A stretch of DNA of 64,000 nucleotides from Cerrena zonata. Lineage: Eukaryota; Basidiomycota; Agaricomycetes; Polyporales; Cerrenaceae. The first letter of the stretch is position 1. Each line of letters begins with the position of its first letter. The DNA lies in the NCBI GenBank assembly GCA_038087015.1, contig JASBNA010000007.1, positions 992,001 through 1,056,000 on the forward strand, given 5' to 3'. A model generated the notes under the pieces. The model worked only from the letters and a program-made list of their open reading frames with translations. It was not told the DNA's origin and ran no database searches. A program made the translations under genes and the position numbers. This document shows positions 1 through 9,616 of the stretch, piece after piece.

Positions 1-464
1 TTCAAGTAAGACGCATATTGTTTCAAGGATTGATGTGGCCTACGAAAGTTTATCAAACAGCTCAACCCGCTCCTCTTGTTTCAGTTTTTTCTCCTACAAG
101 AATCCATGAGTAAATGGAAGCACATGAAAAATACTGTTAACGTACAATGTACTTCTCTAGCCGCTTCTTCTTTTTACCGGAGACTTTGCTTTCTTGTTGT
201 GCAAGTAACTATAATGCAAACATAAACACTGGGTTGCAATAGGATTCAAAAGAAGGTGGACTGTACCTCTTGCTTCAACTTCTCCTTTCTGTCCAATTCC
301 TTCTGTTCTTCAGACTTGGGAACTACAATCGAGGCATTCGGGTCATGAGACTCCTGGGGACCTAAGTCATCCACATCCTTGCGAGAACGTTTTCCTTTCT
401 TTTTGTGTGAGCCAGCGACAGACTGACGAGCTTTTGCATTGAACCTCTCGCGAGTCCGGTTCAT
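1..464 (-). CDS. ECM16: DHR1/ECM16-like DEAH-box RNA helicase, N-terminal part (runs off left edge)
   Basis: Only the N-terminal tail is present. Exon 1 is 464-267, starting at the ATG of MNRTRERFNAKARQ. Exon 2 is 208-146 and exon 3 is 103-44; donors are GTACAG, GTACGT and GTAGGC, and acceptors TATAG and GTAG. The spliced text reads ...KLKQE-LLAQQESKVSGKKKKRLEKYI-EKKLKQEERVELFDKLS. This is the charged, conserved N-terminus known from Dhr1/Ecm16 and human DHX37. That family is a DEAH helicase that removes U3 snoRNA from the pre-40S particle in the nucleolus. The helicase core lies outside the window, so the call rests on this tail alone. An upstream in-frame Met at 512 exists, but the 464 start fits the family better. 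Confidence 0.72.
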
Positions 465-539
465 ATTGAGTAGAAAGAGGAAATACAGGCTATTTGAAAT
501 TGGTAGCGGCAATATTGTTAACTTTCAGAATTGAGGCGC

Positions 540-2398
540 TTATCATATCATATTAGGGCTTCGGAGAGGTGGTACCGCGTCTCTTGCATTCACTCTTCCT
601 CCACCACCATGACGGCCTACATCCCAGAGGAGACTTGGCACATTTTTCAAATTCTCAATTAGACCCAGGTAGGGAAATACTCCCATTGGACCATCCTCTC
701 GTCAATGTGTATACGACTGCTTGGATTCACATCTCGGAAAGGAAGCGAGAGCGAATTCGCAGCTTCTTGTTTTGCCCATGCAGATCCAACGAACTACGGC
801 TGCTTTTGTGATGTAGGCTATGTGATGTTATTTCTCCCTCGATTTTTGCGTGGACTCCTCAAATGACCCAACACTTATTTCACGTCAATTGCAATATATG
901 TGACCACTTAGATGCATCGCACTCGGATACCGATACGCAGGATTCAACTATATATCTTGACTCGTCAGCTTGGTATAGGTATTTTCCCAATTCCCTGTGC
1001 ACCACTTTACACTGTTATCTATGTCTAAGGAAGACAATATCTATCCATTACATGCTTCGTCACCATTTAGGCCAAAAACAACCCACTGTAGTGACGATGT
1101 CAGAGAAATATTCTTGTCTATTCCGTCGGGCTGGTGTTGCGAGAATCCTTCCCCATGACACATCGATTCCGAATGACAATGAATACTGTTTATGGTAGAC
1201 TATTTTGCTGCTGAGACTAGCTTTCCGGCGAGGCTGCTAGATTGGCCTGGTCGTATTGCACTTGTCTCCTCCCCTTCCACCTGTTGGACGCGGTTGAAAT
1301 CCCGGTGCTCCTCCTGACATAGTTTACATGAACTCCTGTTTGTATCGCAAGATTGGGCAAGTCTTGTACTCAACTTAGTTTCCATTGCCCGTGGTTTAGT
1401 GATCGTTAGAATCCAATTTCACCACGGAATAATATGCCCACTCTCCCAATCCATCATATAAAGCTAAGTTAATATTTGAATAGAATGGGGTTCCTTTATC
1501 TGACATCTGTGCAACAGCTTCCCCATTGCCCAGCACTCGAGATTCCCTATGTAATATATCTGCGCCATTTCCTCGAAGTCAAACAAGCCCGCCCGTGCCA
1601 TCTCCAAGAACACCTATTCTCTCTCTTATTCCAAGGTCTAGATCACCATACCACGTCAGTAATGCTTAGTGCGTATCTTGTGTAGCTTCGAGTAGAAAGT
1701 AGAAAGCGAACACTCGTAGGGTCGTTATAATTGCAATGAAGACGGGAACTATTCCGGATACTTGAGGCGGCCACTCTGGCTGTGGAGGAATAGACACCAG
1801 AGAGCGAGCCTCCACACAGAGCCACTCAGAAGGTGCAACGGAAAAGGATTGCAGACCACTTTATATGAGGTCGATATCAATCGGATTTACAAATCTCAGG
1901 AGACGATTGTCCTGTGGCTAGTGCTTATTCTTTCATGTCCCATTCATTCCTGTTCCATAGGATAGGCTCCGTGTATTTCGTTGTTACCCTGTAATCTCTT
2001 TCTTCATTGAAGCTTGAAAGACCATTCCCGTCACCATGTTATTGTATGCACATTCGTAGTAGTATTTCTCAATTTACTAGTAGTTTCAATACTCGTTCTG
2101 TAAGAGTCGTGGTATCGGAACATCCCGAAATCACTTTGTTCCTAAAAGGGATACTTACTAGGTTGAACAGTGACAATAACATGTCTCATCTGCTCGCATG
2201 CCTTCATTGACGATTGCACTGCTCTCCCCCTCCCAATTTTGACCTCGGATCAATCTTCCGTCGTTCGAACCTTCTTTCCTTCCACACAGGCCAATACTGC
2301 AGTGACAATCACTTTAGATTCAACTCCGTGCATTAGAGACAGGGCCAATCCATTGACGACCAGGCAGGGCCATAAATCGTTGCTGCTGCTAGGACACG
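540..2398. other. Gene-poor stretch
   Basis: No continuous gene can be supported here. Open frames are short, disagree between strands and have no recognisable domains. A short segment near 600-650 reads TAYIPEETWHIFQIL, which resembles the opening of fungal F-box proteins, but stops follow at once. It may be a decayed fragment or chance. The stretch lies between the divergent helicase gene and the broken kinase gene. Confidence 0.4.
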
Positions 2399-2458
2399 AT
2401 GGTGTACTTTCCTCGCTTCTGGGGCGGACTACCCTTCCCCCCAAGTCGTCTCGTCGAC

Positions 2459-2760
2459 ATGTCAGTAGAAATGAATATGGGGCGGGAACCCATACAGAAT
2501 CCTCCGACTGAGGTTTACAAGAGATTCTACTCCGAGCCGCAACCCACGAAATCAAGCCCTCCTGAAGCTCTAAAACGAGTCGATTCTTGTATGCAATACT
2601 TTCTATCGTATTCTCTAGATTATACAACTAATGCCTTCTCAGCTCCAACCCCTCTATCTTCCAGCTTCAATGAGCTGTCTATGAGGGGGGCCGATGATGC
2701 ACTAGTAAAAATGGCGCTCATGCAGGTCCTCCAGGACAAAACGGATGTGAACTACGACAT
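2459..2760 (+). pseudogene. FunK1 protein kinase, N-terminal fragment (piece 1 of 3)
   Basis: This is the start of a fungal-type protein kinase (FunK1) gene cut at 2760 by the Ngaro-like element. The readable part ends MRGADDALVKMALMQVLQ..DVNYD. It continues in the same codon at 9617: GACAT joined to CGTCAAG gives D-I-V-K-F-I-Q. The N-terminus of FunK1 proteins is poorly conserved, so the true start is uncertain. Candidate ATGs are 2399, 2459, 2471 and 2681. A possible intron (2580-2640 region, GTCGAT..CTCAG) would remove a segment unlike the family. The assignment depends on the clear kinase pieces downstream. Confidence 0.5.
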
Positions 2761-2921
2761 GTGTAAGTCTGAGGTAAGGCGAGGTACGAGCCTCACCCCA
2801 GAGTGGCGTCTATGTCAGCGCAGTGAGTGAGCGCTTGAAAACGACACTTCCTTTCCCTTCGCCCACTCTGTGCTTGGTGGAATCGTCTCACCAAACCTTC
2901 GACGAACTCCACTTTTCTTTC
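2761..2921 (+). repeat. A1 split direct repeat (left terminus)
   Basis: 161 bp, identical base for base to A2 at 8163-8323. It begins GTGTAAGTCTGAGG directly after host base 2760. The gag start codon lies 90 bp beyond its end, so A1 is placed to hold the promoter and leader of the main transcript. That role is inferred from position. Confidence 0.9.
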
Positions 2922-3011
2922 TTTCCCAAAAAACTCTACCTTATTTTCCTCTCGTTCTTTAAAAACTAGACCCCACCGGCTTAATTCATCCAAAACACTC
3001 TTTTAGAACTC

Positions 3012-4650
3012 ATGCCCGCCGAAGCGCAGCAGCCTCAGGCCAACCCATACGATGCAATAGTCCCACCGGACTTCTCAGGAGACGTCTTCGAAGATGTCCG
3101 CGTTGCTTTAGTAGCAAACCAAACAGCTGCTGACAATGCGGCAGCCGCCGCGTCACTCCTTGCGAAATGGACAGCAAGCAACGAGCAAAGGCGAATCCAA
3201 TGGAACCTCGACAATCCGCCTCCTGTCCCACCTCAGCAAGATGACGACGAACTACCAGCTCCTCCTCCACCACCACCGGCGCCCCCGCCACCACACATCC
3301 CGGCTGAAGCACCAGGCGGCGAAGCCAACAATGCCTTCCCAGCAATAGACAAATCCGAGCCAGTACCGTCTCGCATAGAACCCACCCCACCACAAAGCTG
3401 TATAACTCGCTTGCGCGACATGAAACACGTCGATCTATGGTACTTCACGAAAGAAGCGTGCGCTGATGCCGCTCTAGCCTCTCGTCTCGACGAACGTACT
3501 CTCAGCGTCGAGAAAGACGAAACCAGCGGCACCTTCATGCTGAAGGATGTCGCCCGCCCCGGCAAGAAACCTATTGCAGACAGTAACCTGGACTGGGAAC
3601 AGATGACGTCGGGTAAGGCTTTATTCCTGAAGTACGTCAAGATAGTGGAATGGCCCAAGGACTACATCATCGCCATGATCAGCTTCTTCTTCCAACTGGA
3701 AAACCACTCACTTCGCTACGAAAAGCCTGAAATCGGGAAACGAGCCCTCATCCGGTACCAGGCCGTCGCTCGCCAACAGTGGCACGATACCCTCGCTCTT
3801 GTCCAAGCGAAGAAGAAAGCGAAGCTTTGGGACATCGCCGACATTGACGAGAGGCTGCTAGCAGCGTGTGTTGAGGTGGTTGAACAGGCAGAAGCAAGCC
3901 GCCTCCGAATCGACGTACGTACCTTCTACATACTGAACTAATAGCGGCAACCAACTAACATAAAAATCCTTCCCTCCCATACCTAACCAACACACCGATA
4001 CCTGAATCCTACCCCACACCCATGCATCACCCATATCCGCATCCACACCCATATCCATATCTATACCCACACCCGCACCCATACCCATACCTGCATCCAT
4101 ACCCATACCCACATCCATACCCATACCCATACTCATACCCACCCACCCACGCACCTGCGCTGCACGATATCTCAATCACCACCGCATCCAGCTTTCAGCC
4201 ATGCAGCTCCAACTCAACGAGAGCCTGCGTGATCTCCGAAGGATCCGTGAACGCCCACCCCGCTCCTTTGAACCTTCATACACTGAAGGAAAGCGACTGC
4301 GCTCCCCGTCTCTCATGGAAGCGACTCAACCCCCTCCAGCGAAGCGGTTAACCGATTCACCTCGACACTTTCGGGACGACACAGAATCCGCCTGGATCTG
4401 CATCCTATGCCTGTCGCTCGATCCACACAACAAAGTCAAGTGTGTCCGCACCACTCTGGCCAACGGCGACAAAACATGGTGCCATCGAGATGACCGGGGG
4501 CGAATCGTCGACCCTTACGGCAACGTCGTTTGTATTGAATTCAACCGCAAGGGTTGTCCCTCTACAGACACAAGACATCACCATGAGTGCTCCGGCTGCG
4601 GCTCAACGTCTCATGGAGCTCAGAGCTGTCATCTCGTCTCGAAGAAGTAA
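3012..4650 (+). CDS. Gag-like protein of the Ngaro-type element (two exons)
   Basis: Exon 1 is 3012-3914 and exon 2 is 4192-4650, giving 453 aa. The intron runs from GTACGT at 3915 to the acceptor CATCCAG at 4191 and keeps the frame (..RLRID-LSAMQLQL..). The N-terminal half has a proline-rich segment at about residues 75-95. Near the C-terminus is a zinc knuckle, CSGCGSTSHGAQSC (C-x2-C-x4-H-x4-C), preceded by a Cys/His-rich stretch. This is the usual nucleic-acid-binding end of a retroelement Gag. The pol frame starts 68 bp before the gag stop, in the +1 frame. Without splicing, exon 1 would end at 3941 and lack the zinc knuckle, so the intron could control the amount of full-length Gag. Confidence 0.75.
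4028..4155 (+). repeat. CCCATA/CCATATC simple repeat inside the gag intron
   Basis: About 130 bp of CCCATA, CCATAT and CCCACA units with occasional substitutions. It lies entirely within the inferred intron 3915-4191 and forms a pyrimidine-rich, almost G-free tract before the acceptor. It opens spurious Pro/Tyr/His-rich frames that are not taken as genes. Confidence 0.85.
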
Positions 4651-6607
4651 GGCCCATACTCCATTCATTGCCGACGCTTGGGAGAAATATCTCCGCAATG
4701 CGAATCTTGTACTTAAATACCCCTCCATCATTAATAACATCCGTTTTGGCTTCGACATTGGAGTCCCTTCCATTGCTCAGACCCGAATCCCTCGCAACAG
4801 CAACTCCCTCATAAAGCAGAATAATGAGTTTCAACGTATTATAAGCAATGAATTTCGCCTCCAACGCTACCTTGGGCCTTTTACCCAAAGAGAACTCGAA
4901 GAAACCATTGGACCATTTCAGTGCTCACCTATCTCCCTCGTACCTAAACCTCACAAACCTAATGCCTACAGACTCGTCCAAAACTACTCATACCCACACT
5001 CTTCGTCCAAACTTTACCCATCTATCAATTCACTAATCAACTCAGATGACTTCCCCTGCACCTGGGGGACATTCAACATCATGGCGCAACTGATACTGCA
5101 CCTTCCCCCAGGATCACAAGGGGCAGTACGAGACGTAGCGGAAGCTTACCGGAACATCCCTGTCAAACCGGAACAATGGCCAGGCATGGTCGTACGACTA
5201 TCCAATGACGATGACAGCTTCGCTCTCGACACTCAAGGTTTCTTCGGCGGCTCAGGTTGTTCAGGTACCTTCGGAGGCATTGCAGACGCTTGCACTGACA
5301 TCTTCCGCTCCCAAGGGGTCGGCCCAGTAATCAACTGGGCAGACGATCACAATTTCTTTCGCATCCTACGACAGTACATCGAAGAATACAACGAGAAACG
5401 CAAACAGTGGAGACAGTCGATCCTAAGGCATGGAGGGCAACACCAGTCGGGAAGTAGAATCTGGTACGGCGGCAAGGTGCATGCTGATGGAAGCATAGAG
5501 GAGTTCGGAGAAGATATGGTCTACCAGGTCAAAGACCTCTCTCACAAATCCGACAGAAACACAGGAGACAACCTCTTTTCATGCAATTTAGATGACATCG
5601 ATGCAATCTCCAGCGAACTCGGAATTCCATGGCAAAAGGAAAAAGACCAACTATGGAGCTCTCGAATCACTTTCACTGGTCTGATCTGGGACATCGACCG
5701 CAAAACCGTCACCATCACTGAGCACAAGCGCGTGAAATATCTGAGCGCGGTCGAGAACTGGCAACAGAAACGCACCCACGACCTCAAGGAAGTCCAGAAA
5801 CTGTACGGGAAACTCTTACATGCCTCCTCAGCAATACGCCCCGGACGCGCATATCTCACGCATCTAGAATCGATGCTCGGCGTCTTCCATCAGAACCCTT
5901 TCATGCCCCGCACTCCACCTTGAGGCTGCGAGCGAGACATCGAGTGGTGGCGATTGACCCTTCTCTCTCCCCCCCCTCCTCGCAGCCTGGTCGACCCGGA
6001 TTCTTTCACATCCCTCGCAGCCTACTCGGATGCAAGCTCGGGCCTTGGACTCGGGATCTGCATCAACAGTAGGTGGTTCGCCTGGCGCCTCATCGGAAAC
6101 TGGAAGTCGGACGGCAGAGACATCGGTTGGGCAGAGGCTGTGGGATTCGAGATGTTGGTAAGACACTTAGTTGCTGCATCCAGACAAAAGCAAAACATCA
6201 TCGTCTTTGGGGATAACCAGGGAGTCGTCCAAGGCTGGAGGAATGGTCGAAGCCGCTCAAAAGAGGTCAACAACGTCTTCAAGCGGATTCGATCACTCCT
6301 GGATAACTCAGGCTTTGATGTCCAAGCCGAATACATCCAAAGCAAATCCAACCCAGCCGACGGACCCTCCCGAGGAAAGTTTCCTCCAATCGGCCTACTC
6401 CTCCCTCTCATCGAAATCCCATTACCTCTCCGAGAATGGATCGAGCCATTCAGATTTGACGAACCCCGTCCTGCGAACCCCTCGATTCGATCCAATCATG
6501 AAGGAACACAGAACAGAGCAAACCACACAGCCCATTCACCGTCTCGAGAGCAGCAAGACCGTACCGATCATTTCTACCTCTCGAAGCGATTCGAAAGTCG
6601 TCCATAA
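4583..6607 (+). pseudogene. Pol: DIRS-type reverse transcriptase and RNase H, interrupted by one TGA
   Basis: The frame 4583-6607 is 675 codons long with a single stop, TGA at 5921-5923 (codon 447). Before the stop is a reverse transcriptase of the DIRS/Ngaro kind: LVPKPHKPNAYRLVQNY (fingers), DVAEAY at 5132 with the first catalytic Asp, and WADDHNFF at 5336 as the YxDD-type box. After the stop, still in frame, ERDIEWWRLTLL is the RT-RNase H linker. RNase H follows with YSDASSG (first Asp), WAEAVGFEML (Glu) and VFGDNQGVVQGW (Asp), then SNPADGPSR. A CGA-to-TGA change would explain the stop. The start at 4583 overlaps the gag end in the +1 frame; frameshifting or re-initiation are both possible. 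Confidence 0.85.
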
Positions 6608-7805
6608 ACGCTTCTACAAACCCCTTCCCCAACCGAAGGGAACATCTGGCAAACCACGTCCTTACCAAGTGTCTCTCACCCCGACACCGTCCCCTCTACG
6701 TCCACACTGTCGGGCAAAGGATCGTCTCAACAACTGGCTACCTCTGTCATCTACTCCCGCACAGCGAGGTCTCTTCTCTCCGGAAAACCTCCAAAGGGTC
6801 AAATCCCTTCATTCCGGGGCCTGGAGTGATACCACTCATGAGGTATATGGGTCAGGTCTCCTCGTCTTTCATGTTTGGTGCGATCTCGTCGAAATTCCGG
6901 AGGAAAACCGTGCACCTGCCAGTTCCGACACGATAATACAATTCATCTCAGCCCTTGCCGGAGGTTATGCCGGCGATGCGATCAACAACTACGTGGCGGG
7001 TGTCCGTGCATGGCACATCTTACACGACATCCCTTGGAACATGTCTCCTGAGCCCTACGGTAACGCGTTGAAAGCAGCTAACCTCGCCACTCCACCATCC
7101 TCACGCAAAAACCCAAGACCGCCTTGCCTCGCAAAGCACCTCGAGGTTTTAGGTTCATCTCTCAACTTGTCAAACCCCCTTGAGGCCGCAGTCTGGTCCT
7201 GTGCCACTGCGCTATTCTACGGCATGGCGAGATCCGGTGAACTAACAACTCCGAACCTGAAGGCCTTCGACTCCAACCTCCATCCGACCATCGACAATGT
7301 CCGATATGACACGAACCCCAATGACCTCCAAGTGACGGTCATCCATCTGCCTTCCACTAAGGCTCGCCGTCGAGAGGGAAAAATGACCGGCGAGGATATC
7401 TTCTGGGGAAAACAGCATGTCCAATCCGACGCTGATGATGCTTTACAGAACCACATCAAGATCAACAACCCGAAGCCGGGCGAGCACCTCTTCAGCCACA
7501 CACAAGGTAAGGAACGTCGCCCACTGACGAAACAGATTCTGATGAGAACCATCAATGCGGCACTCACCAAACACGAGATACACCTCCAGGGCCATTCTTT
7601 CCGGATTGGAGGGACTCTAGAACGTCTTCTTAAAGGTGTTCCCTTTGACGTCGTCAAATCCAAAGGCCGCTGGGCAGGTGACTCATTCAGGAAGTATCTC
7701 CGCAAAAACACTGAAACCATGGCTCCCTATGTCCAACATGACCCAGAAGCACACATCTGCCTCACACGCTGGCAACTTGCCCCCGTTCCACCTGCACGTG
7801 CTTGA
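6498..7805 (+). CDS. Tyrosine recombinase (YR) of the Ngaro-type element
   Basis: 435 aa from the ATG at 6498. The first 110 bp overlap the RNase H frame in another register, and the open frame itself extends back to 6171. The N-terminal SAM-like DNA-binding half starts near RVKSLHSGAWSDTTHEVYG. The catalytic half shows GMARSGEL (catalytic Arg, near 7230), a Lys-rich hairpin (LPSTKARRREGK), GHSFRIGGT (His-x-x-Arg, near 7592), GRWAGDSF (Trp at the second His site) and KYLR (nucleophile Tyr, near 7697). This is the lambda-integrase fold that DIRS-like elements use in place of a DDE integrase to insert a circular DNA. No interrupting stop is present, so the protein looks intact. Confidence 0.88.
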   Translation: MKEHRTEQTTQPIHRLESSKTVPIISTSRSDSKVVHKRFYKPLPQPKGTSGKPRPYQVSLTPTPSPLRPHCRAKDRLNNWLPLSSTPAQRGLFSPENLQRVKSLHSGAWSDTTHEVYGSGLLVFHVWCDLVEIPEENRAPASSDTIIQFISALAGGYAGDAINNYVAGVRAWHILHDIPWNMSPEPYGNALKAANLATPPSSRKNPRPPCLAKHLEVLGSSLNLSNPLEAAVWSCATALFYGMARSGELTTPNLKAFDSNLHPTIDNVRYDTNPNDLQVTVIHLPSTKARRREGKMTGEDIFWGKQHVQSDADDALQNHIKINNPKPGEHLFSHTQGKERRPLTKQILMRTINAALTKHEIHLQGHSFRIGGTLERLLKGVPFDVVKSKGRWAGDSFRKYLRKNTETMAPYVQHDPEAHICLTRWQLAPVPPARA

Positions 7806-7852
7806 TCATACACTTACTTGGGGTCATACCTCCTCCGGCAACTAACACCTGG

Positions 7853-7927
7853 GTATGTTCCATTTCGCACACATGCGTCGCCTCCATCTCCTAACCCACT
7901 GGGTATCGCATGCTAATAAACTCTCAG
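7853..7927 (+). other. Predicted 3'-UTR intron ending inside B1
   Basis: A good donor (GTATGT at 7853) lies 48 bp after the recombinase stop. The first 24 bases of B1 hold a branch-like TGCTAATAA and the acceptor CTCTCAG. This makes a 75-nt intron, typical of this genome. The same acceptor occurs in B2. Predicted from sequence only. Confidence 0.45.
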
Positions 7928-8162
7928 GTGATCCACGCTAGCGTCGGAAGGTCCCAAGGGCTTCGCCCGTCTCACCCCTCGTGTATCATCCCCTGACGTC
8001 TCAGTCTTCTGATGTCCTTTTCCCCACTTCTCACACTCTTCTTGCACGATTTTAGTATACCTGTCAACTGTCATGTACATTTGCTCCAACACCACATATC
8101 GTCCTCAATATTACTCTCCTCTCTTCCCTCACAAATGAGCGACTAAAACAAGGCTGCATAGA
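7904..8162 (+). repeat. B1 split direct repeat
   Basis: 259 bp, matching B2 (9358-9616) at 257 positions. The two differences are close together (CAACTGTCATG here, CAACCGTCGTG in B2). It begins TATCGCATGCTAATAAACTC and ends GCATAGA, directly followed by A2. Confidence 0.9.
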
Positions 8163-8323
8163 GTGTAAGTCTGAGGTAAGGCGAGGTACGAGCCTCACCC
8201 CAGAGTGGCGTCTATGTCAGCGCAGTGAGTGAGCGCTTGAAAACGACACTTCCTTTCCCTTCGCCCACTCTGTGCTTGGTGGAATCGTCTCACCAAACCT
8301 TCGACGAACTCCACTTTTCTTTC
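8163..8323 (+). repeat. A2 split direct repeat
   Basis: 161 bp, identical to A1, fused to the end of B1. In the split-repeat model the B1-A2 junction matches the joint of the circular intermediate. It also puts a second copy of the element's 5' control region upstream of the ORF at 8681. Confidence 0.9.
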
Positions 8324-8680
8324 CCCACCCACCCGCCACTGAGAAAATGTATGTACGTAACCCTTCTTCAAATTACTCTGCATCTGGCACCTCAACACTC
8401 ACACCCTCCACATCATAATTTCGCTTCTTGAACCCGAGCCTTAGACCCAGACCAAACAAATGCCATAAACCCGCCCGCAATACCAAGACAACCCTAACAA
8501 CGCGACCAGCCCAGGCATACAACAGCCCGACATCCCACCCTATTTCCGCTCCTTCACCGATGCGCAAGGACCATCCCCAAACTTATAAAAACAAGAGCTC
8601 CAGAACCCAACTCACCATCAAATCTGCAACCACAAAAACCTTCCACATACCAGCCCTGCTCCCCCCATCCTCACAACAAA

Positions 8681-9256
8681 ATGCAATCGACTGCCTCCAA
8701 AAACCCTGCCTCACCCACACCCCCCACCCTGCAATCAACCATCCACCTCTTTGCAGATGTGACACAATATAGCATCAACTCGACTACAAAACCCCATCGT
8801 ATCCGTCTTGTCAATCTCGTCGTCCCTAACTACACACCACCCATCCCCATCACCCTCGGCTCAAAAATCTACCTCAACATCATCGAAGACAGGGTGTCGC
8901 CCACCGACAATGCCTTCCCCCGCGACTACTATGCTTTCCAGGGCTGGGTCCTTGGAACCGCCCGTGCTGGGCAGTCCGACTGTGATTTCATAGTTGCAGG
9001 AAAATGGAGGGGTGCCCTGGAAATCGCCATCCTCACCGCCCAAACAGTGTTCATCAACCCTGAGGACCTTCCATCCCTCCAATGCGTCGGAAGCTCCCAG
9101 AGCAAGTGGGTCTCAGAGGAACGTCAGCACACCTTCCTCGAACAACTATCCAGCAGCAATACCCGTCTCGAGAGCATCGAAACTGCAATCAGAGGACACC
9201 GTAGCAGGGCATGCATGTACGGCCCTGACTGGACAAATCTCTTTGGATTCCGCTGA
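8681..9256 (+). CDS. Unrecognised 191-aa protein encoded between A2 and B2
   Basis: An intact frame of 191 codons in the right arm of the retroelement, between repeats A2 and B2. I do not recognise the family. The N-terminus is Ser/Thr/Pro-rich. The centre (about residues 40-130) looks like alternating beta strands, for example HRIRLVNLVVPNYTP, PITLGSKIYLNII and CDFIVAGKWRGALEIAIL. The C-terminal third has a helical, charged segment (SEERQHTFLEQL) and ends WTNLFGFR. No zinc motif, signal peptide or membrane segment is visible, nor a Gly-Asp-Ser motif of the hydrolases known from some Ngaro elements. A donor (GTATGT) sits 3 nt after the stop, with the acceptor in B2. It may be element-encoded cargo or an accessory protein. 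Confidence 0.6.
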   Translation: MQSTASKNPASPTPPTLQSTIHLFADVTQYSINSTTKPHRIRLVNLVVPNYTPPIPITLGSKIYLNIIEDRVSPTDNAFPRDYYAFQGWVLGTARAGQSDCDFIVAGKWRGALEIAILTAQTVFINPEDLPSLQCVGSSQSKWVSEERQHTFLEQLSSSNTRLESIETAIRGHRSRACMYGPDWTNLFGFR

Positions 9257-9357
9257 AGGTATGTACCTCTGTCTCCTCTAACTTTTCTCCCCATTGAGGA
9301 TGCCTAGACGGACACCTGAAACCCAACCCACCACTCCCTTTTTGTGCCCTCCCACCC

Positions 9358-9616
9358 TATCGCATGCTAATAAACTCTCAGGTGATCCACGCTAGCGTCG
9401 GAAGGTCCCAAGGGCTTCGCCCGTCTCACCCCTCGTGTATCATCCCCTGACGTCTCAGTCTTCTGATGTCCTTTTCCCCACTTCTCACACTCTTCTTGCA
9501 CGATTTTAGTATACCTGTCAACCGTCGTGTACATTTGCTCCAACACCACATATCGTCCTCAATATTACTCTCCTCTCTTCCCTCACAAATGAGCGACTAA
9601 AACAAGGCTGCATAGA
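9358..9616 (+). repeat. B2 split direct repeat (right terminus)
   Basis: 259 bp, two substitutions from B1. It ends GCATAGA at 9616; host sequence resumes at 9617 with CGTCAAG. It carries the same branch and acceptor signals as B1 (acceptor at 9380-9381), which pair with the donor at 9259 to give a 123-nt intron after the 191-aa ORF. Confidence 0.9.

Larger units (their letters stand above)
2761..9616 (+). mobile_element. Ngaro/DIRS-type tyrosine-recombinase retrotransposon with split direct repeats
   Basis: A 6,856-bp retroelement whose order is A1 (2761-2921), gag (3012-4650), RT-RNase H (4583-6607), tyrosine recombinase (6498-7805), B1 (7904-8162), A2 (8163-8323), a 191-codon ORF (8681-9256), B2 (9358-9616). 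A1 and A2 are identical over 161 bp. B1 and B2 differ at 2 of 259 positions. B1 abuts A2, recreating the B-A junction expected of a circular intermediate. This split-direct-repeat plan is known for the PAT/Ngaro branch of DIRS-like elements; there is no integrase, and insertion is by the recombinase. No target duplication flanks it, as expected. It sits inside the coding sequence of a FunK1 kinase. The repeat similarity indicates a recent insertion. One in-frame TGA in pol argues that this copy is no longer autonomous. Confidence 0.9.

Noticed and set aside
569..1198. Plus-strand frames in the left gene-poor stretch
   Set aside because: Short, no domain, no splice model links them; only a faint F-box-like word was seen.
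2250..2627. Minus-strand frame of 125 codons opposite the kinase start
   Set aside because: No recognisable domain; it overlaps the FunK1 N-terminal fragment and is most likely a shadow frame.
4022..4145. Possible CRISPR-like or satellite array
   Set aside because: The unit is about 6 bp and irregular, with no spacers; it is a microsatellite in a eukaryotic retroelement.
4022..4351. Reading frames rich in Pro/Tyr/His and on the other strand Met/Gly/Asp over the CCCATA repeat
   Set aside because: They are translations of a simple repeat that lies inside the inferred gag intron.
8225..8431. Small frame starting inside A2
   Set aside because: It reads the repeat sequence and AT/CA-rich spacer; no conservation, and the equivalent frame after A1 ends differently.
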